From an uncultured Muribaculaceae bacterium (GTDB lineage: Bacteria > Bacteroidota > Bacteroidia > Bacteroidales > Muribaculaceae), in contig CANQZG010000008.1 in the NCBI GenBank assembly GCA_947628305.1, forward strand, positions 62,001-126,000: a stretch of DNA of 64,000 nt. Direction: 5' to 3'. A model generated the notes under the pieces. It saw only the letters and a list, made by a program, of their open reading frames with translations. It did no database searches and was not told the DNA's origin. The number at the start of each line of letters is the position of its first letter. Position 1 is the first letter of the stretch. Of this stretch, positions 16,771 through 27,000 are shown piece by piece. Both the position numbers and the translations under genes were made by a program.

Positions 16771-17790
16771 ATGAGCAGAGGCGGCGGTCACAGCGGCGGT
16801 TCCTCTTCGCACGGCGGCGGAAGCTCGCATATGCATTCTTCTTCCGGCGGGCACAGCAGAGGGTATTCGTCATCGTCTTCTACGCGCTCTTCGCATACGT
16901 CCCGCGCATCGCACGGCGGATCCCGATCCGGTTGGCGCGGGCGTCCGTACACGCGCACGTATTACCGCCACGGCGTTCCGTATACGCGGACGGTCTACAC
17001 GCGTCCGCTTGGGTGCGTGTCGGTGTTCATCATCTGCTTTACGCTGCTGTTCATTTTCATGCTCGCTCGCGGGTGCAGCTCTTCCGGGAGCGCGGATGCG
17101 GAGCCGAGGTCGACGCTTGAGCGTCATCCTCTTTCCGCAAGCGCGTGCGGAGAGATCGACGTCTGGTACGAAGAGCATATGAGCGATCGCTGGATCAATA
17201 ATACGTCGGTCCTCAAGCAGGGTCTGGAGCATTTCTACGACGTGACCGGCGTGCAGCCGTACGTCGTCATCGTCGAGTCGATCCCCGACGTGAACGGATG
17301 CCCGACGGATAGTGAATTTACGAACTATCTGAAGGACGTGTATGACGACGTGATGCCCGACGGCGGACATCTTGTCATCGGCATATTCGATAACAGCGGC
17401 GTCGTCTCGGGCGATTATGATTGGGGCTTCGGCTGTTACGCGGGAAAAGACGCGGAGACGGTCATGGATCCGGAAGCGCGTGAGATCCTGCTCGATCATC
17501 TTGAACGGTATTATACCGACGACAGCTTGACGGACGAAGCGTTCCTCGCGCGTGCGATCTCCGAAACCGGCGATAAGATCATGACGGTGGACAAAGTCCA
17601 GTCGTCAAACGTGAAGACGATCGTTATCGTGCTTTCGTGCGTGGCAGTTGTTGCGCTTGTTGTCTGGTTCGTGATCCGCCGCAAGAAATTGCGCGTGGAA
17701 CAGGCGGAAGCCGATGCGGAGATTCTCGGGAAGGACCTCGGTTCGTCATCCGACGGCGATCCGCTGAAGGACAAATACAATGTTCCGTAA
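16771..17790 (+). CDS. TPM-domain (YgcG-like) membrane protein with Gly/Ser/His-rich N-terminus
   Basis: A 339-aa protein. Residues 1-60 are low-complexity (SGGSSSHGGGSSHMHSSSGG and similar), followed by a membrane segment (VSVFIICFTLLFIFMLA, about 91-108). Residues 135-255 fit the TPM fold of YgcG/PSB32-type proteins: YDVTGVQPYVVIVESIP, GGHLVIGIFDNSG and WGFGCYAGKDAETV. A second membrane segment lies at about 278-298 (IVIVLSCVAVVALVVWFVI), with a charged cytoplasmic tail. TPM domains act in membrane quality control and are often next to SPFH and PspA genes. Confidence 0.75.
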   Translation: MSRGGGHSGGSSSHGGGSSHMHSSSGGHSRGYSSSSSTRSSHTSRASHGGSRSGWRGRPYTRTYYRHGVPYTRTVYTRPLGCVSVFIICFTLLFIFMLARGCSSSGSADAEPRSTLERHPLSASACGEIDVWYEEHMSDRWINNTSVLKQGLEHFYDVTGVQPYVVIVESIPDVNGCPTDSEFTNYLKDVYDDVMPDGGHLVIGIFDNSGVVSGDYDWGFGCYAGKDAETVMDPEAREILLDHLERYYTDDSLTDEAFLARAISETGDKIMTVDKVQSSNVKTIVIVLSCVAVVALVVWFVIRRKKLRVEQAEADAEILGKDLGSSSDGDPLKDKYNVP

Positions 17791-17816
17791 TTCGAATTTG
17801 AAAAGGAGATATAATC

Positions 17817-18500
17817 ATGGCAACCATTTTTGAAAGGATTTCTCTCATTTGTAAATCCAAGGTCAATTCACTTCTGGACCGCTTCGAAGACCCGGCGGAG
17901 CTGATCGACCAGACTATCATCGAGGCAAAGAAGGAATACGCCGAGAGCATCAAGGCGTCTTCCGAGGTGTTTACCGCCGAGAAGAAGGCTCTTGCCGACC
18001 TGCAGAAGGTGAAAGCCGAAAAGGCACAGTATGAGACGGTCGCCGAGAGAGCGGTCGCGGCGGGCAACGACGACGACGCTCGTCAGGCGCTCACCAAGGC
18101 GGCGGAGCTTGACGCCAGTGTGTCCAAGGCGGACGCGCGCTATCTGACGATGCGCAAGAACGCCGACGACCTGCGCAGGAAGCTGCAGGAGCTCAAAGAC
18201 GGTATCGCCGGGATGGAATCCAAGGCGGCAGAGATCAAGGCGGATATGGCGATCGCCGACGCTACGAAGAAGACTTCGAAGATTTCCGGCGCCATCAACG
18301 CGAACGCGTTTGAGACGTTTGACCGTCTTGCCGAGAAAGCCGAGAAGGAGCGTCTGTCCGCGGAGGCGATGGCGGATTATGAGGATTCCGCCATGAAGGA
18401 CGAAGACGCCGAGCTGCTGGCGAAGTATGCCGGTACCGCCGGGGACCCGTCCGTCGAAGAGAAACTTGCCGTGCTGAAAGCGAAGCTCGGCAAGGCTTAA
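17817..18500 (+). CDS. PspA/IM30-family (ESCRT-III-like) protein
   Basis: A 227-aa, almost wholly helical protein. It starts with the amphipathic helix region ATIFERISLICKSKVNSLLD, then DPAELIDQTIIEAKKEYAES, closely matching PspA/Vipp1 (MSIFSRL...NALLDKAEDPEKML). PspA/Vipp1 polymers are related to ESCRT-III and bind damaged or low-tension membrane. The SD AAAGGAG lies 8 nt upstream. Last gene of the operon; a terminator follows. Confidence 0.9.
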   Translation: MATIFERISLICKSKVNSLLDRFEDPAELIDQTIIEAKKEYAESIKASSEVFTAEKKALADLQKVKAEKAQYETVAERAVAAGNDDDARQALTKAAELDASVSKADARYLTMRKNADDLRRKLQELKDGIAGMESKAAEIKADMAIADATKKTSKISGAINANAFETFDRLAEKAEKERLSAEAMADYEDSAMKDEDAELLAKYAGTAGDPSVEEKLAVLKAKLGKA

Positions 18501-18541
18501 GGTTTGTTTGTCTGTCTACCTAATATTACCTCCATGCTGGG

Positions 18542-18573
18542 CGCACGACTTCGGTCGTGCGTTCGGCGTTTTC
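18542..18573 (+). terminator. Terminator after PspA gene
   Basis: Perfect stem CGCACGAC-TTCG-GTCGTGCG followed by TTCGGCGTTTTC; UUCG tetraloop. Confidence 0.8.
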
Positions 18574-18617
18574 GGAAGAAAATCGGAAGAAGATCCGCTG
18601 AATTTTCACGGTATCTC

Positions 18618-18646
18618 TTGATTTTTGCATCGGTTTGTGTTATAAT
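18618..18646 (+). promoter_or_regulatory. Promoter of rnhA / lipoprotein
   Basis: TTGATT - 17 bp (TTTGCATCGGTTTGTGT) - TATAAT; common class. Confidence 0.85.
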
Positions 18647-18670
18647 GGATGTATAGAAAGGTGATGTCGT

Positions 18671-19381
18671 ATGGCAAAGAATACGTTTTATGCGGTGCAG
18701 AAGCATCCGGATCCGACGAAGGTCGGTATTTATTCGTCGTGGACGGCATGCGAAGCCGTGGTCAAAGGCGTTCCCGGCGTGATTTACAAGGGATTTGCTA
18801 CGGAAGTCGAGGCGACCGCTTTTTTAGGCAAGGACGGTTACGACCCGAAGCCGAAGCCCGCTGAGATCAAGGTCCCCGATACGCCTTATGCGTTCGTAGA
18901 CGGTTCCTATAATCCGAATACCGGCGTCGCGGGCTACGGCGGGTTCCTCTACGGTCCGCTGCGTTCCGACGGCACGCGTGTGCAGATGTTGGTGCTGGGG
19001 ACCGTGTCCGACAAAGAGTTCTGCAAACAGCGGAATGTCGCCGGAGAAGTCGCGGGCGCGACGCGCGCCGTTGAGCTTGCGCGGGAACGCCGCTACGATG
19101 ATCTGACGATCATTCATGACTACATGGGTATCGCGTCGTGGGCGAACGGCTCGTGGAAGGCGGGCAACGCGTACACGCAACGGTATGCCGCCTCCGTGCT
19201 GGACGCGCGGGCGGACGGCATGCAGATCCGCTTTGTACACGCGCAGGCACACACGGGGATCGAGGGCAACGAGATGGCGGACAGACTCGCCAAGGAAGCC
19301 GTCGGTGTGTCTGCTGGAGTACATGCGCCGTCGGTAGACTTCTCGGGCGTTGAAAGGACGGACGCGGCATGCGAGTATTGA
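18671..19381 (+). CDS. rnhA: Ribonuclease HI with N-terminal hybrid-binding domain
   Basis: A 236-aa protein. Residues 1-50 form the short RNA-DNA hybrid binding domain seen in many Firmicutes and eukaryotic RNases H (FYAVQKHPDPTKVGIYSSW, then GFATEVEATAFL). The catalytic domain has the four acidic residues in order: YAFVDGSYNP (D), VAGEVAGATRAVE (E), TIIHDYMGIASW (D) and the last Asp in GNEMADRLAKEA, plus the flexible His in VHAQAHTGIEGNE. It removes RNA from RNA-DNA hybrids during replication. The 3' end overlaps the next gene by 13 nt. Confidence 0.9.
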   Translation: MAKNTFYAVQKHPDPTKVGIYSSWTACEAVVKGVPGVIYKGFATEVEATAFLGKDGYDPKPKPAEIKVPDTPYAFVDGSYNPNTGVAGYGGFLYGPLRSDGTRVQMLVLGTVSDKEFCKQRNVAGEVAGATRAVELARERRYDDLTIIHDYMGIASWANGSWKAGNAYTQRYAASVLDARADGMQIRFVHAQAHTGIEGNEMADRLAKEAVGVSAGVHAPSVDFSGVERTDAACEY

Positions 19382-19827
19382 AGCGGGTTCTGCTGTGGCT
19401 GTGCGCTCTTGTGTGCGTGGCGGGGGTTTGCGCCGGATGCGCGTTGAAGCCGTCCGGCGACAGCCTTCGGCTGTCCGTCGGAACGGGGGATACGCTGGTC
19501 GTGACGCTGGATGGCGTCGGCGGATTGACGATGCGTATGGCGGATTCGAAAATTTATTTTACGGATGCCGTCGGACAGGAAGGCGCCTATATGATGTTCA
19601 TCGACGAAGCCGAGATCGAGAATCTGTTCGGGCAGGTCGGCGACGAGATGCGCGAGCAGACTATCGGCGGGCATACCGTGCAGATCGCATACGTCATGCT
19701 GGACGAGACGCTGTCGACGGTCGCCGTCGAGAAGGTCGGGAGCACCGGCGTGTGCTATGTCTCGGCGATGTTCATCGACGTGCTGGAGGCGTTGCTGCCG
19801 CACCTGACGGTCGTGCTCGATGCGTAA
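19369..19827 (+). CDS. Small lipoprotein
   Basis: A 152-aa protein starting inside the rnhA 3' end. The signal peptide (MRVLKRVLLWLCALVCVAGV) ends in the lipobox VCAGC, so Cys is probably lipidated. The mature part is a beta-rich globular domain without recognised family (TLVVTLDGVGGLTMRM). Surface-exposed on the host; entry exclusion or envelope sensing are possible roles but not shown. Confidence 0.7.
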   Translation: MRVLKRVLLWLCALVCVAGVCAGCALKPSGDSLRLSVGTGDTLVVTLDGVGGLTMRMADSKIYFTDAVGQEGAYMMFIDEAEIENLFGQVGDEMREQTIGGHTVQIAYVMLDETLSTVAVEKVGSTGVCYVSAMFIDVLEALLPHLTVVLDA

Positions 19828-19849
19828 GACTTGCGCGTCGATATTGTGA

Positions 19850-19879
19850 AAAAAAATGCGCATTGACGCATTTTTTTTC
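19850..19879 (+). terminator. Terminator before the RecD promoter
   Basis: AAAAAATGCG-CATTGA-CGCATTTTTTTT, with T and A runs on both sides. Confidence 0.85.
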
Positions 19880-19889
19880 TGGAAATCTA

Positions 19890-19918
19890 TTGATTTTTGT
19901 GCGCGTTTGTGTTATAAT
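19890..19918 (+). promoter_or_regulatory. Promoter of the RecD-like helicase
   Basis: TTGATT - 17 bp (TTTGTGCGCGTTTGTGT) - TATAAT, then AGA; common class. Confidence 0.85.
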
Positions 19919-19955
19919 AGATGCGTAAAAAGAATTGGATATGAGAGGGCTTTTT

Positions 19956-22412
19956 GTGAACGGAACTGTTATGTTGAAGAAAGTCGAATCCCTGCTTGCC
20001 CGCGGGTATATGCGCGTGCGGGTACAGCAGATGTTCCGCGGCGGGCAGAAGCCGGACGGATGGTTCGGCTGTTTTGCGACGATCTATGAGTATCCGCATG
20101 ATCGGTTTCGTTTGACAGGCGTCTGCGCGGATTCCGTCGCTACGGATTGTTATCTGCTGGTCAAGGGAAAGCTGACGATGTCGAACGGGTATGAACAGGT
20201 GGCTTGTTCTCAAGTGCTTCTGGACGTTGACGACTACAACGGCATTATCACGTTTCTTTCCGGCAGGCGGTTTCCGCGTGTCGGTCGCGTCGAGGCTGTG
20301 CGTATGTATACGGCATACGGCAATATGCTGTTGCGTAAGATTCTGGAAGATCCGGATGGCGTAAGGACCAAGGCGGGCTTGTCAAAGGATCTGATGCGGG
20401 ACATCGTTGACGGCATGCGCATGCGGAACGTCGAGCAGTATCTTCAGCAGACGCTGCCCACACTGTCGGAGAAGTATTTAGGGCGTATCCTGCGGTCGTA
20501 CCGGGGAAACGTCGTCAATATCATTCAAGAGGATCCGTATCGACTGCTGGACGCCGGTGTTCCGTTCAAGATCGCCGACGGCATCGCCCTGCAGGCGTTG
20601 CATATGCGTCCCGACGCGCCGGAACGCATCGGGAACGGCATTGTCTATGTCATGAAAGACTTGCTGAACGGGGATACATATCTGAATCTGTCGGAGAACG
20701 ACGTTTTTACGTCGCTGTATGAACGAACGACGGAATTACTGGGTCTGCAGTGCGACAGGGTCGCGTTCGCGGACATGATCCGCAACGCTTGCGCGAAGAA
20801 GGCGTCGCTGTTGACCTTGCGCGTCGAGAAGGGCGAGAACCATCTGTATCGTTCCGACACGTATATCAACGAGCTGCGCATCACGACGTTCGTCAATGAA
20901 AGTCATCTTGTGCCGTTGGCGTCGGATCCTTCGACGGCGATCGTCTGCTACGAAGGCTCCCGCGGTAAATTGTTGACGGACGAACAGCGGAACGCCGTGC
21001 GTACGGCGGCGATGAACGGTCTGTCGTGCATCACCGGCGGACCCGGTCGCGGAAAGACGTTTGCCATTGATTGCCTCGCTTATGTGTTCCGGACGCGTCA
21101 TGTTGTGTCGTCCGCATCGCTTCGTTCGCATGTCGGCGCGACGGTGCTGCTCGCGCCTACCGGCAAGGCGGTCCGCCGTCTGCGGCAGTTGCGCGTGTGC
21201 CGTGATATGGACCTGCCCGTGTATACGATCGCAAAGTTTTTGCAGATCGCGAATGCCAACAAGTATATGTTCTCGTCGGTGGAGCATTTCATCGTCGACG
21301 AGGCATCCATGGTGTCGACGGACGACATGGGGCAGTTGATGATACACATGCAGGCGTATCGCCGCGACGGGTCGCGGGCGACGCTGACGCTGGTCGGCGA
21401 CGTCGATCAGTTGCCGCCCGTGGACGTCGGGTGTCCGTTCCGGGATATTCTTACGTCGGGAATGACGCCTGTGGCGTCTTTGACGGCGAATCTGCGGACG
21501 GATGCGCCGTCGATCGCAGAGAACGCCGACCGTGTGCGTGCCGGGGACGTCCGTCTGAAGTCCGCGTTGACATCGGACGGGGCTATCGAGTCCGTATTGG
21601 TCCCGACGGGCGACGACGAGGCGTCGCTGAAATACGTGCTGAATTTTTATAAGACGGCGCTGCTGCAGAACGATTTGAAAGACGTCGCGGTGCTGTCGCC
21701 CGTGAATAAGGGACCCGTGGGCGTCAGAGCGTTGAACATCACGCTGCAGGATCTTCTGAATCCGTCCCGGCAGGCGGTTTTTACGGCTGTCCCTTCCCCG
21801 GGGTATCCTATGGCGAGGACGCGTTGCGATACGCGGGGCGCGAGCGTTCCGGGGTTGTTCTATCGCGAGAGCGAAGAGAACCGGACGACCGTTCGCGTAG
21901 GCGACCGCGTGATGCTGACGAAGAATTGCGACAGTATCGAGTATTTTTACGTCGACAGGGAGTGCATGGTCAATCCCGACGCCGTGCCGACGTTCGATCT
22001 GATGAAGCCTGTCGTAGACAGGGACAGCGGCGTGTGCAACGGGGATTGCGGCGTCGTGCTGGACTTTACGCCCGCCGACGGCAATTGTCTGCTTGCGGTG
22101 ACGATTGGACTTGACGACGGACGCATCGCGCGGGTGACCGAGGACTTCTTTGAGCATGTCGCGTTAGCGTACGCGATGACGGTCCATAAGGCGCAGGGGT
22201 GCGAGTACGACACGGTCCTTTACGTCAGTCCGCGGCGTCTGCTGTCGACGCCCGGAGGGTTTGCAAGCAGAAATCTTGTATACACCGCGCTGACGCGCGC
22301 CAAGTCGTGCATGGAGATCATCGGTTCCAAGGAAGCGTTGGATCGGTGCATTCTGACGCCGTCGGCAGACAGGCATTCGATGCTGAAAGACCGCTTGAAC
22401 GATGTGATTTGA
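19956..22412 (+). CDS. RecD2/TraA-type SF1B helicase
   Basis: About 818 aa if the GTG at 19956 is used, which has GAGAGGG in front; ATG 19941 is an alternative. The N-terminal part has helix-hairpin-helix-like pieces (LGRILRSYRGNVVNIIQ). The helicase core shows motif I GGPGRGKTF (about residue 362), motif II FIVDEASMVS, motif III LVGDVDQLPPV, motif IV/V region LTANLRTDAP and motif VI YTALTRAKSCMEI, with AMTVHKAQGCEYD. This is the RecD2 pattern with 5'-3' polarity in the family. No relaxase domain is fused. It may act in element replication, repair or transfer. Confidence 0.88.
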   Translation: MNGTVMLKKVESLLARGYMRVRVQQMFRGGQKPDGWFGCFATIYEYPHDRFRLTGVCADSVATDCYLLVKGKLTMSNGYEQVACSQVLLDVDDYNGIITFLSGRRFPRVGRVEAVRMYTAYGNMLLRKILEDPDGVRTKAGLSKDLMRDIVDGMRMRNVEQYLQQTLPTLSEKYLGRILRSYRGNVVNIIQEDPYRLLDAGVPFKIADGIALQALHMRPDAPERIGNGIVYVMKDLLNGDTYLNLSENDVFTSLYERTTELLGLQCDRVAFADMIRNACAKKASLLTLRVEKGENHLYRSDTYINELRITTFVNESHLVPLASDPSTAIVCYEGSRGKLLTDEQRNAVRTAAMNGLSCITGGPGRGKTFAIDCLAYVFRTRHVVSSASLRSHVGATVLLAPTGKAVRRLRQLRVCRDMDLPVYTIAKFLQIANANKYMFSSVEHFIVDEASMVSTDDMGQLMIHMQAYRRDGSRATLTLVGDVDQLPPVDVGCPFRDILTSGMTPVASLTANLRTDAPSIAENADRVRAGDVRLKSALTSDGAIESVLVPTGDDEASLKYVLNFYKTALLQNDLKDVAVLSPVNKGPVGVRALNITLQDLLNPSRQAVFTAVPSPGYPMARTRCDTRGASVPGLFYRESEENRTTVRVGDRVMLTKNCDSIEYFYVDRECMVNPDAVPTFDLMKPVVDRDSGVCNGDCGVVLDFTPADGNCLLAVTIGLDDGRIARVTEDFFEHVALAYAMTVHKAQGCEYDTVLYVSPRRLLSTPGGFASRNLVYTALTRAKSCMEIIGSKEALDRCILTPSADRHSMLKDRLNDVI

Positions 22413-22430
22413 GAGGAGGAAAAAAAAAGG

Positions 22431-23840
22431 ATGTGCAGAAGAGTACTGCCGCTGTTGGTCGCGTGCGTCCTGCTGTTGTGCGGGTGCGGTGATCGGCTGT
22501 CGGCGTTCGAGACAAGCAGCGCGTCGTCGGAGGACGCCGCGGACAAGGGCGTCGGCAGGGACGGCTGGGAGGTGCATGCGTATGCGAAGCCGGAGCTGTC
22601 GGCGACGTCGTATCGGCTGTACTATCCGGTCAAGCCTTCCGGGTCGGTCACGCCGCTTGCAACGACGGCGCTTGACGCCGAGACGTACGCAGTCGACCGG
22701 TTCAAGGACGACGCATGGCTGAACGGCGTGTTTGAGTTGCGCGATGCGTATTACGAAGAAGGACTGTCGGAGACATACGCGGACGGCGTTTTTACGTCGT
22801 ATATCGTGCATGATTTCCTCGTCGGCAGACGCGGAGACGGAGCTTTCGACGATTTCCGCCTTTCAACGTATTGGGATACGTCCATGATCGAAAACAGCTT
22901 CGCCGCCGTCGGCGTTGAATTTTACGGCGTCGAAACCGCCGCAGGAACGCAGGAAACTTCGCAGGACGCAGTAACGCAAGAGACGATCGCGTCGTTTCTG
23001 TCGGCGTATTTTCCTCAAGACCTTGCAGAGGTATTGGCGTACGGTGCCGATAAGGACGGCTTGAATGAGGATGGCGGCGAGATCGCCCCCGGGTGTCTGT
23101 ATGAGACGGTCGCCGTGGGGGATGATATATACGCGCTGATCCGCACGGTGACGGACGCCGGGGACGGTCGTATCAACGTAACGATGCAGGTGTCGGTCGA
23201 GTCTTTGCAGGGCGTCGCGTCGATGTTTGACGAAGATACCGATTGGGTTTCCGTGGACGTGTTCGAGCATTACGACGGCGGATACGTTTCCGTCATTGAC
23301 GACCTGCAGACGCTTTTGTCTGAAAATACGGACGTGTCTTTCGCGTCGGCAGGGTCGACCGCGCTTCGTTCGGGCACCGCTTTTGACGGACTGTTCCGCC
23401 TGTCCGCCGCAGAGTATCGCCTGACCAAGCCGCTGTCGTATGCGTATCAGGAAATCCCTTCGGAAGAAGAGGAGGGAGGTCTTGTGCGTACGCTCTCGGC
23501 TTCTTTCCGGAATTGCCCCGCGAATGTTGACAACGCACATTCCCCCGTGATGACGGTCACGGTAACGGATATTGACGGTCGTGCCTGCGTGTCTGTGTCG
23601 GATTCCGTCGGCTATGCGTCCGGGGAAGACGCCGAAGAGGAAGTTCTGTCGTTGTTCCGGCAGCGCATCGAGATGCTTCTGGGCGCGGCGCCTTCGTTCG
23701 ACGCCGACGCGGTGCGTTATTGTACGGTCCCGTTTGCCGCGGGAGACGCTTCCGGGACCGTAGCGCTGGAAGAAGACGCGCAGGGCGTTACCGCTTCGTA
23801 TGCTTTCACAGCCATAGACCTTCTCTCGGTACTATCGTGA
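22431..23840 (+). CDS. Large lipoprotein of unknown function
   Basis: A 469-aa protein. Signal peptide (RRVLPLLVACVLLL) with lipobox LLCGC; then a Ser/Ala/Asp linker (SSASSEDAADKG). The mature part is acidic and beta-rich with no recognised domain; the frequent pattern SVSD..GY..GEDAEEEVL suggests an extracellular fold. It sits 18 nt after the RecD gene and is probably co-transcribed. Its envelope location suggests mating-pair or host-surface function. Confidence 0.7.
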   Translation: MCRRVLPLLVACVLLLCGCGDRLSAFETSSASSEDAADKGVGRDGWEVHAYAKPELSATSYRLYYPVKPSGSVTPLATTALDAETYAVDRFKDDAWLNGVFELRDAYYEEGLSETYADGVFTSYIVHDFLVGRRGDGAFDDFRLSTYWDTSMIENSFAAVGVEFYGVETAAGTQETSQDAVTQETIASFLSAYFPQDLAEVLAYGADKDGLNEDGGEIAPGCLYETVAVGDDIYALIRTVTDAGDGRINVTMQVSVESLQGVASMFDEDTDWVSVDVFEHYDGGYVSVIDDLQTLLSENTDVSFASAGSTALRSGTAFDGLFRLSAAEYRLTKPLSYAYQEIPSEEEEGGLVRTLSASFRNCPANVDNAHSPVMTVTVTDIDGRACVSVSDSVGYASGEDAEEEVLSLFRQRIEMLLGAAPSFDADAVRYCTVPFAAGDASGTVALEEDAQGVTASYAFTAIDLLSVLS

Positions 23841-23880
23841 AATGCTCATGGAAAAATTTTGATAAAAATACATTCAGGTC

Positions 23881-23909
23881 TTGACTTTTCACGCGGTCCG
23901 TGCTATAAT
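23881..23909 (+). promoter_or_regulatory. Promoter of the RNA polymerase operon
   Basis: TTGACT - 17 bp (TTTCACGCGGTCCGTGC) - TATAAT; related to the common class. The transcript would have a leader of about 130 nt. Confidence 0.8.
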
Positions 23910-23988
23910 AGAAGCAAGAAAGAAAAACCATCTTCCTTGCGTCGGCGGACGCGTACGGGCTTGTGTTTTCAAGTTGGTTCTCTTTACG

Positions 23989-24024
23989 CCGGAGCGCACG
24001 GAAGGTACGCTCCGGTTCGTTTTG
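23989..24024 (+). promoter_or_regulatory. Leader stem-loop, possible attenuator of the RNA polymerase gene
   Basis: Perfect 8-bp stem CCGGAGCG / CGCTCCGG followed by TTCGTTTTGT, 28 nt upstream of the ATG. It resembles a weak intrinsic terminator in the 5' leader. Confidence 0.5.
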
Positions 24025-24042
24025 TATAGGGGGAGAAATCGC

Positions 24043-27000
24043 ATGAGCGTTACGTTGCGCTATTTCAATGAGTACGTCTATTACAGAGCCGTAACGAATT
24101 TAGGAAAATACCGTGCGGAAAACGGCGGGGAGCCGTTGACGACGTCGCAGGCGCGCGCGTTGCGCACGGCTGTCGGGAAAGCTCTTGAACAAAATTCCGT
24201 GACGGTCGCCACGGCGAACAAGACGGCGATGTTCTCGGCGCTTCGCGAAGCGTTCGGTCCGGACGGCGCGTCGGCGTTTACCGACGCGGATTATACGGAT
24301 GCCGTCGGGACGTTTTCCCGGTTTACCGGCATCGCGTCCGCTTCGGGATCTCGCGACGGGGCGACGACGTTCGCGGACCCCGTCGTTCCGCTGTCGCCGT
24401 ACGACCCCGCGCATGCGCTCCGGGACGCGTTCATGCGGAACGGATCGCAGTTGCTTTTCGCGAGACGCGGCGATATTATGACCGACAGGCAGACGCCTGC
24501 CGAGATCGATCCGTCGACGGTCCCGCTGCAGACGGCTCGCGGACTGCAGACCGCGAACGGACACGATCCGTGGAGCACGCGTCTGCGTTTGCTTTCGTCT
24601 GCGGATAAGTCCGGCGCGTCAATGCTTGCGCCGTATATGTCGCAGGAAGAGTACGAGACGGCGTCTGCGTGGATGGAACGCGCCGGGGAAGACGACGAGA
24701 CGAAATTCATGTCCCTTCAGGCGCTTCGGAAGAGCGCCGGACTGCTTCGCCTGATGAAGGAAAACGGAATCTCTTATGAGATCCTCGCCGACGATAATCC
24801 CGGACAGCTGCGCGCCCGCATCACGGGGACGCGCACCAGCGTCCGCATCGCGGATACGCGGGATAACGAAGCGTATATCGGACGCGTATACGATAACGGG
24901 ATCGTGTATCGGTATATGACGAATAAGCCTGTCGCGCAAGACGTGCGGTTGACCGAAGGGTATACGCCGCGGAATGCACAGGAGTGTTTTGATTTGCTGC
25001 AATACGCGATGGGGCATTCGGTGCGCCGCTGGGACGACAGCGCGAACGTCGGCGAAGCGACGGACGTCCTGTCGCGCCGTCAGCGCTGGACGAACGGCGA
25101 GAAGCGCTTTGCGTCCGTGCGTGTGAATCAGTCTTACCATTCGGCACAGAACGCGTCGTATTTCATCGGCGCTCTGCCGTCGAACGAGCGCTACAGCGTT
25201 TTGCTTCATGCGGATTATCAGCGCGGGCGCGAGCTGGTCCATTTCAGTACCCCGTCCGCCGCGGAACAGTATCTGAAGGACGCCGTGTCGTCGGCGCGGG
25301 ATGCGTTCGCACAGGATGTGCGGCTGGACGAGTTGATCGCCGCGGCGGCGGAGCATAAAGACGATGAAGATTACGCGTTTGATTTCAGCGGCGACGAGGT
25401 CGTCGCGTCCGTACAGAGGGGTTACTGGGATATTCTGACCTCGAAGGAACCGCTGGAGGTGTATCACCCCGGCGCGAAGTATGATGCGTATCTGGAAGGG
25501 CTGGACGAGAGCGACGACGACGTCGCCGAGGCGGTATCGCTGCGTGATGTTCCGACTTATGAGGGAACGCCCGAGGAGAAGGTCCGTCAGCACATGGCGG
25601 ATAATCTGGATTATTTCATCGGTACGTTTGAGCCGGACGCGGAAGGTCTGCGGTTCGATCCGACGCGCGTCAGTCAGTATATGTCGTCGGCATACAGCAT
25701 GTTCTCGAATGAGCGGAACATGATCCGCGTGCTCCGCGCGTGCGATATTCCTGCCGAAGCATTGCGCGGGAATCATTACTACACGTCATACGTCAAGGAT
25801 AATCTGATCAAGTTCGACCCGTCGACGGCTTTGCCGATGTGCAAGTCGGAGAGTCCGTTTGTAAAGCGGACGTTTGAGAAGATCGCCTCAACGATCCGTG
25901 AGTCCGGCTGCGAGCTGGACGACGAGGCGGTACTGATGGATGCACAGGGCATCGTGCATTATACCGCGAGCAGGATCACCGGGCGGAACGTGACGGACAG
26001 CAAGGGGAATCCGAATAAGAAGACGTTCGAGGGGGAAATCGGTCAGGTGTTTATTCCCCGAGAGGACGGTATGATCGAGACGCAGTTTGCCGGTACGGAT
26101 AATTACTTGTTCGTGCCGGGATACGAAGCGTCGGTCGTGACCGGCGCGTCTACCGCCGGACAGACGCTGGAGCAAAGGACACGTCTGCGCGGGTATGAAC
26201 AGATCCTGCACGACGAGATCGCGCACACGCTCCGCGGCGACCTGATGCTGACGGACGCCGAGGTCGGTTCGCCCGCCGTGCTGAACAGCACGTACCGGCA
26301 CATGTACGGCGAACGGCATCCGCTGGATTGGGTCGAGCAGACGACGGAAGAGGGCATGGACGACGCGCTGCGCAACGCAATTATTCAGACCGAGGCGCGT
26401 CGCGTGAAGTACGACGGCATGTTCCGCGAAGGGTCTACGGTCAACGCGGACTATCGTGCGAACCAGTATGCGCAACCGGGCGACATCATCAACGATAACT
26501 TCTATAGCGCCTACGACGCGTCCGGGCGGCGCAATATGGCGTTGCTTTCGGAGGAAGGCAACGGGTATTTCGATAAGACGATGACCTCTTCGGGCATGGA
26601 GCAGGGCATGACGCGGTATCTGTGCGAAGGCACGGAAGTATTGCCCGACGGGTCGATGAAGCCGTCCGATAAGGGCGACGCCGTGCCGTTGATGAAGCAT
26701 GACGCGTTCCGTTTTGCCGAGTTCGATCCGTGGGATCGTCTGTTGATGACGTCTATGAACGCCATCAAGGCGTCAAGCATCACGAAGCCGTCGAAGGTCG
26801 CGCTGGTGACGTTGGACGGGCTGAACAGCAACGACGGGTTCATCGTCAGCAGTGCGTTCGCGGAAGCGAATCAGATCCGTTTGCCGAACGGATTGATCCG
26901 TCCGTTGCAGAAAGGCGATAAGATCTCGGATATGCATGGCAACAAGGGCGTCATTTCCGTGGTCGTCGATCCGGAAATGGACCCCGAGGAGGCGAAGGAG

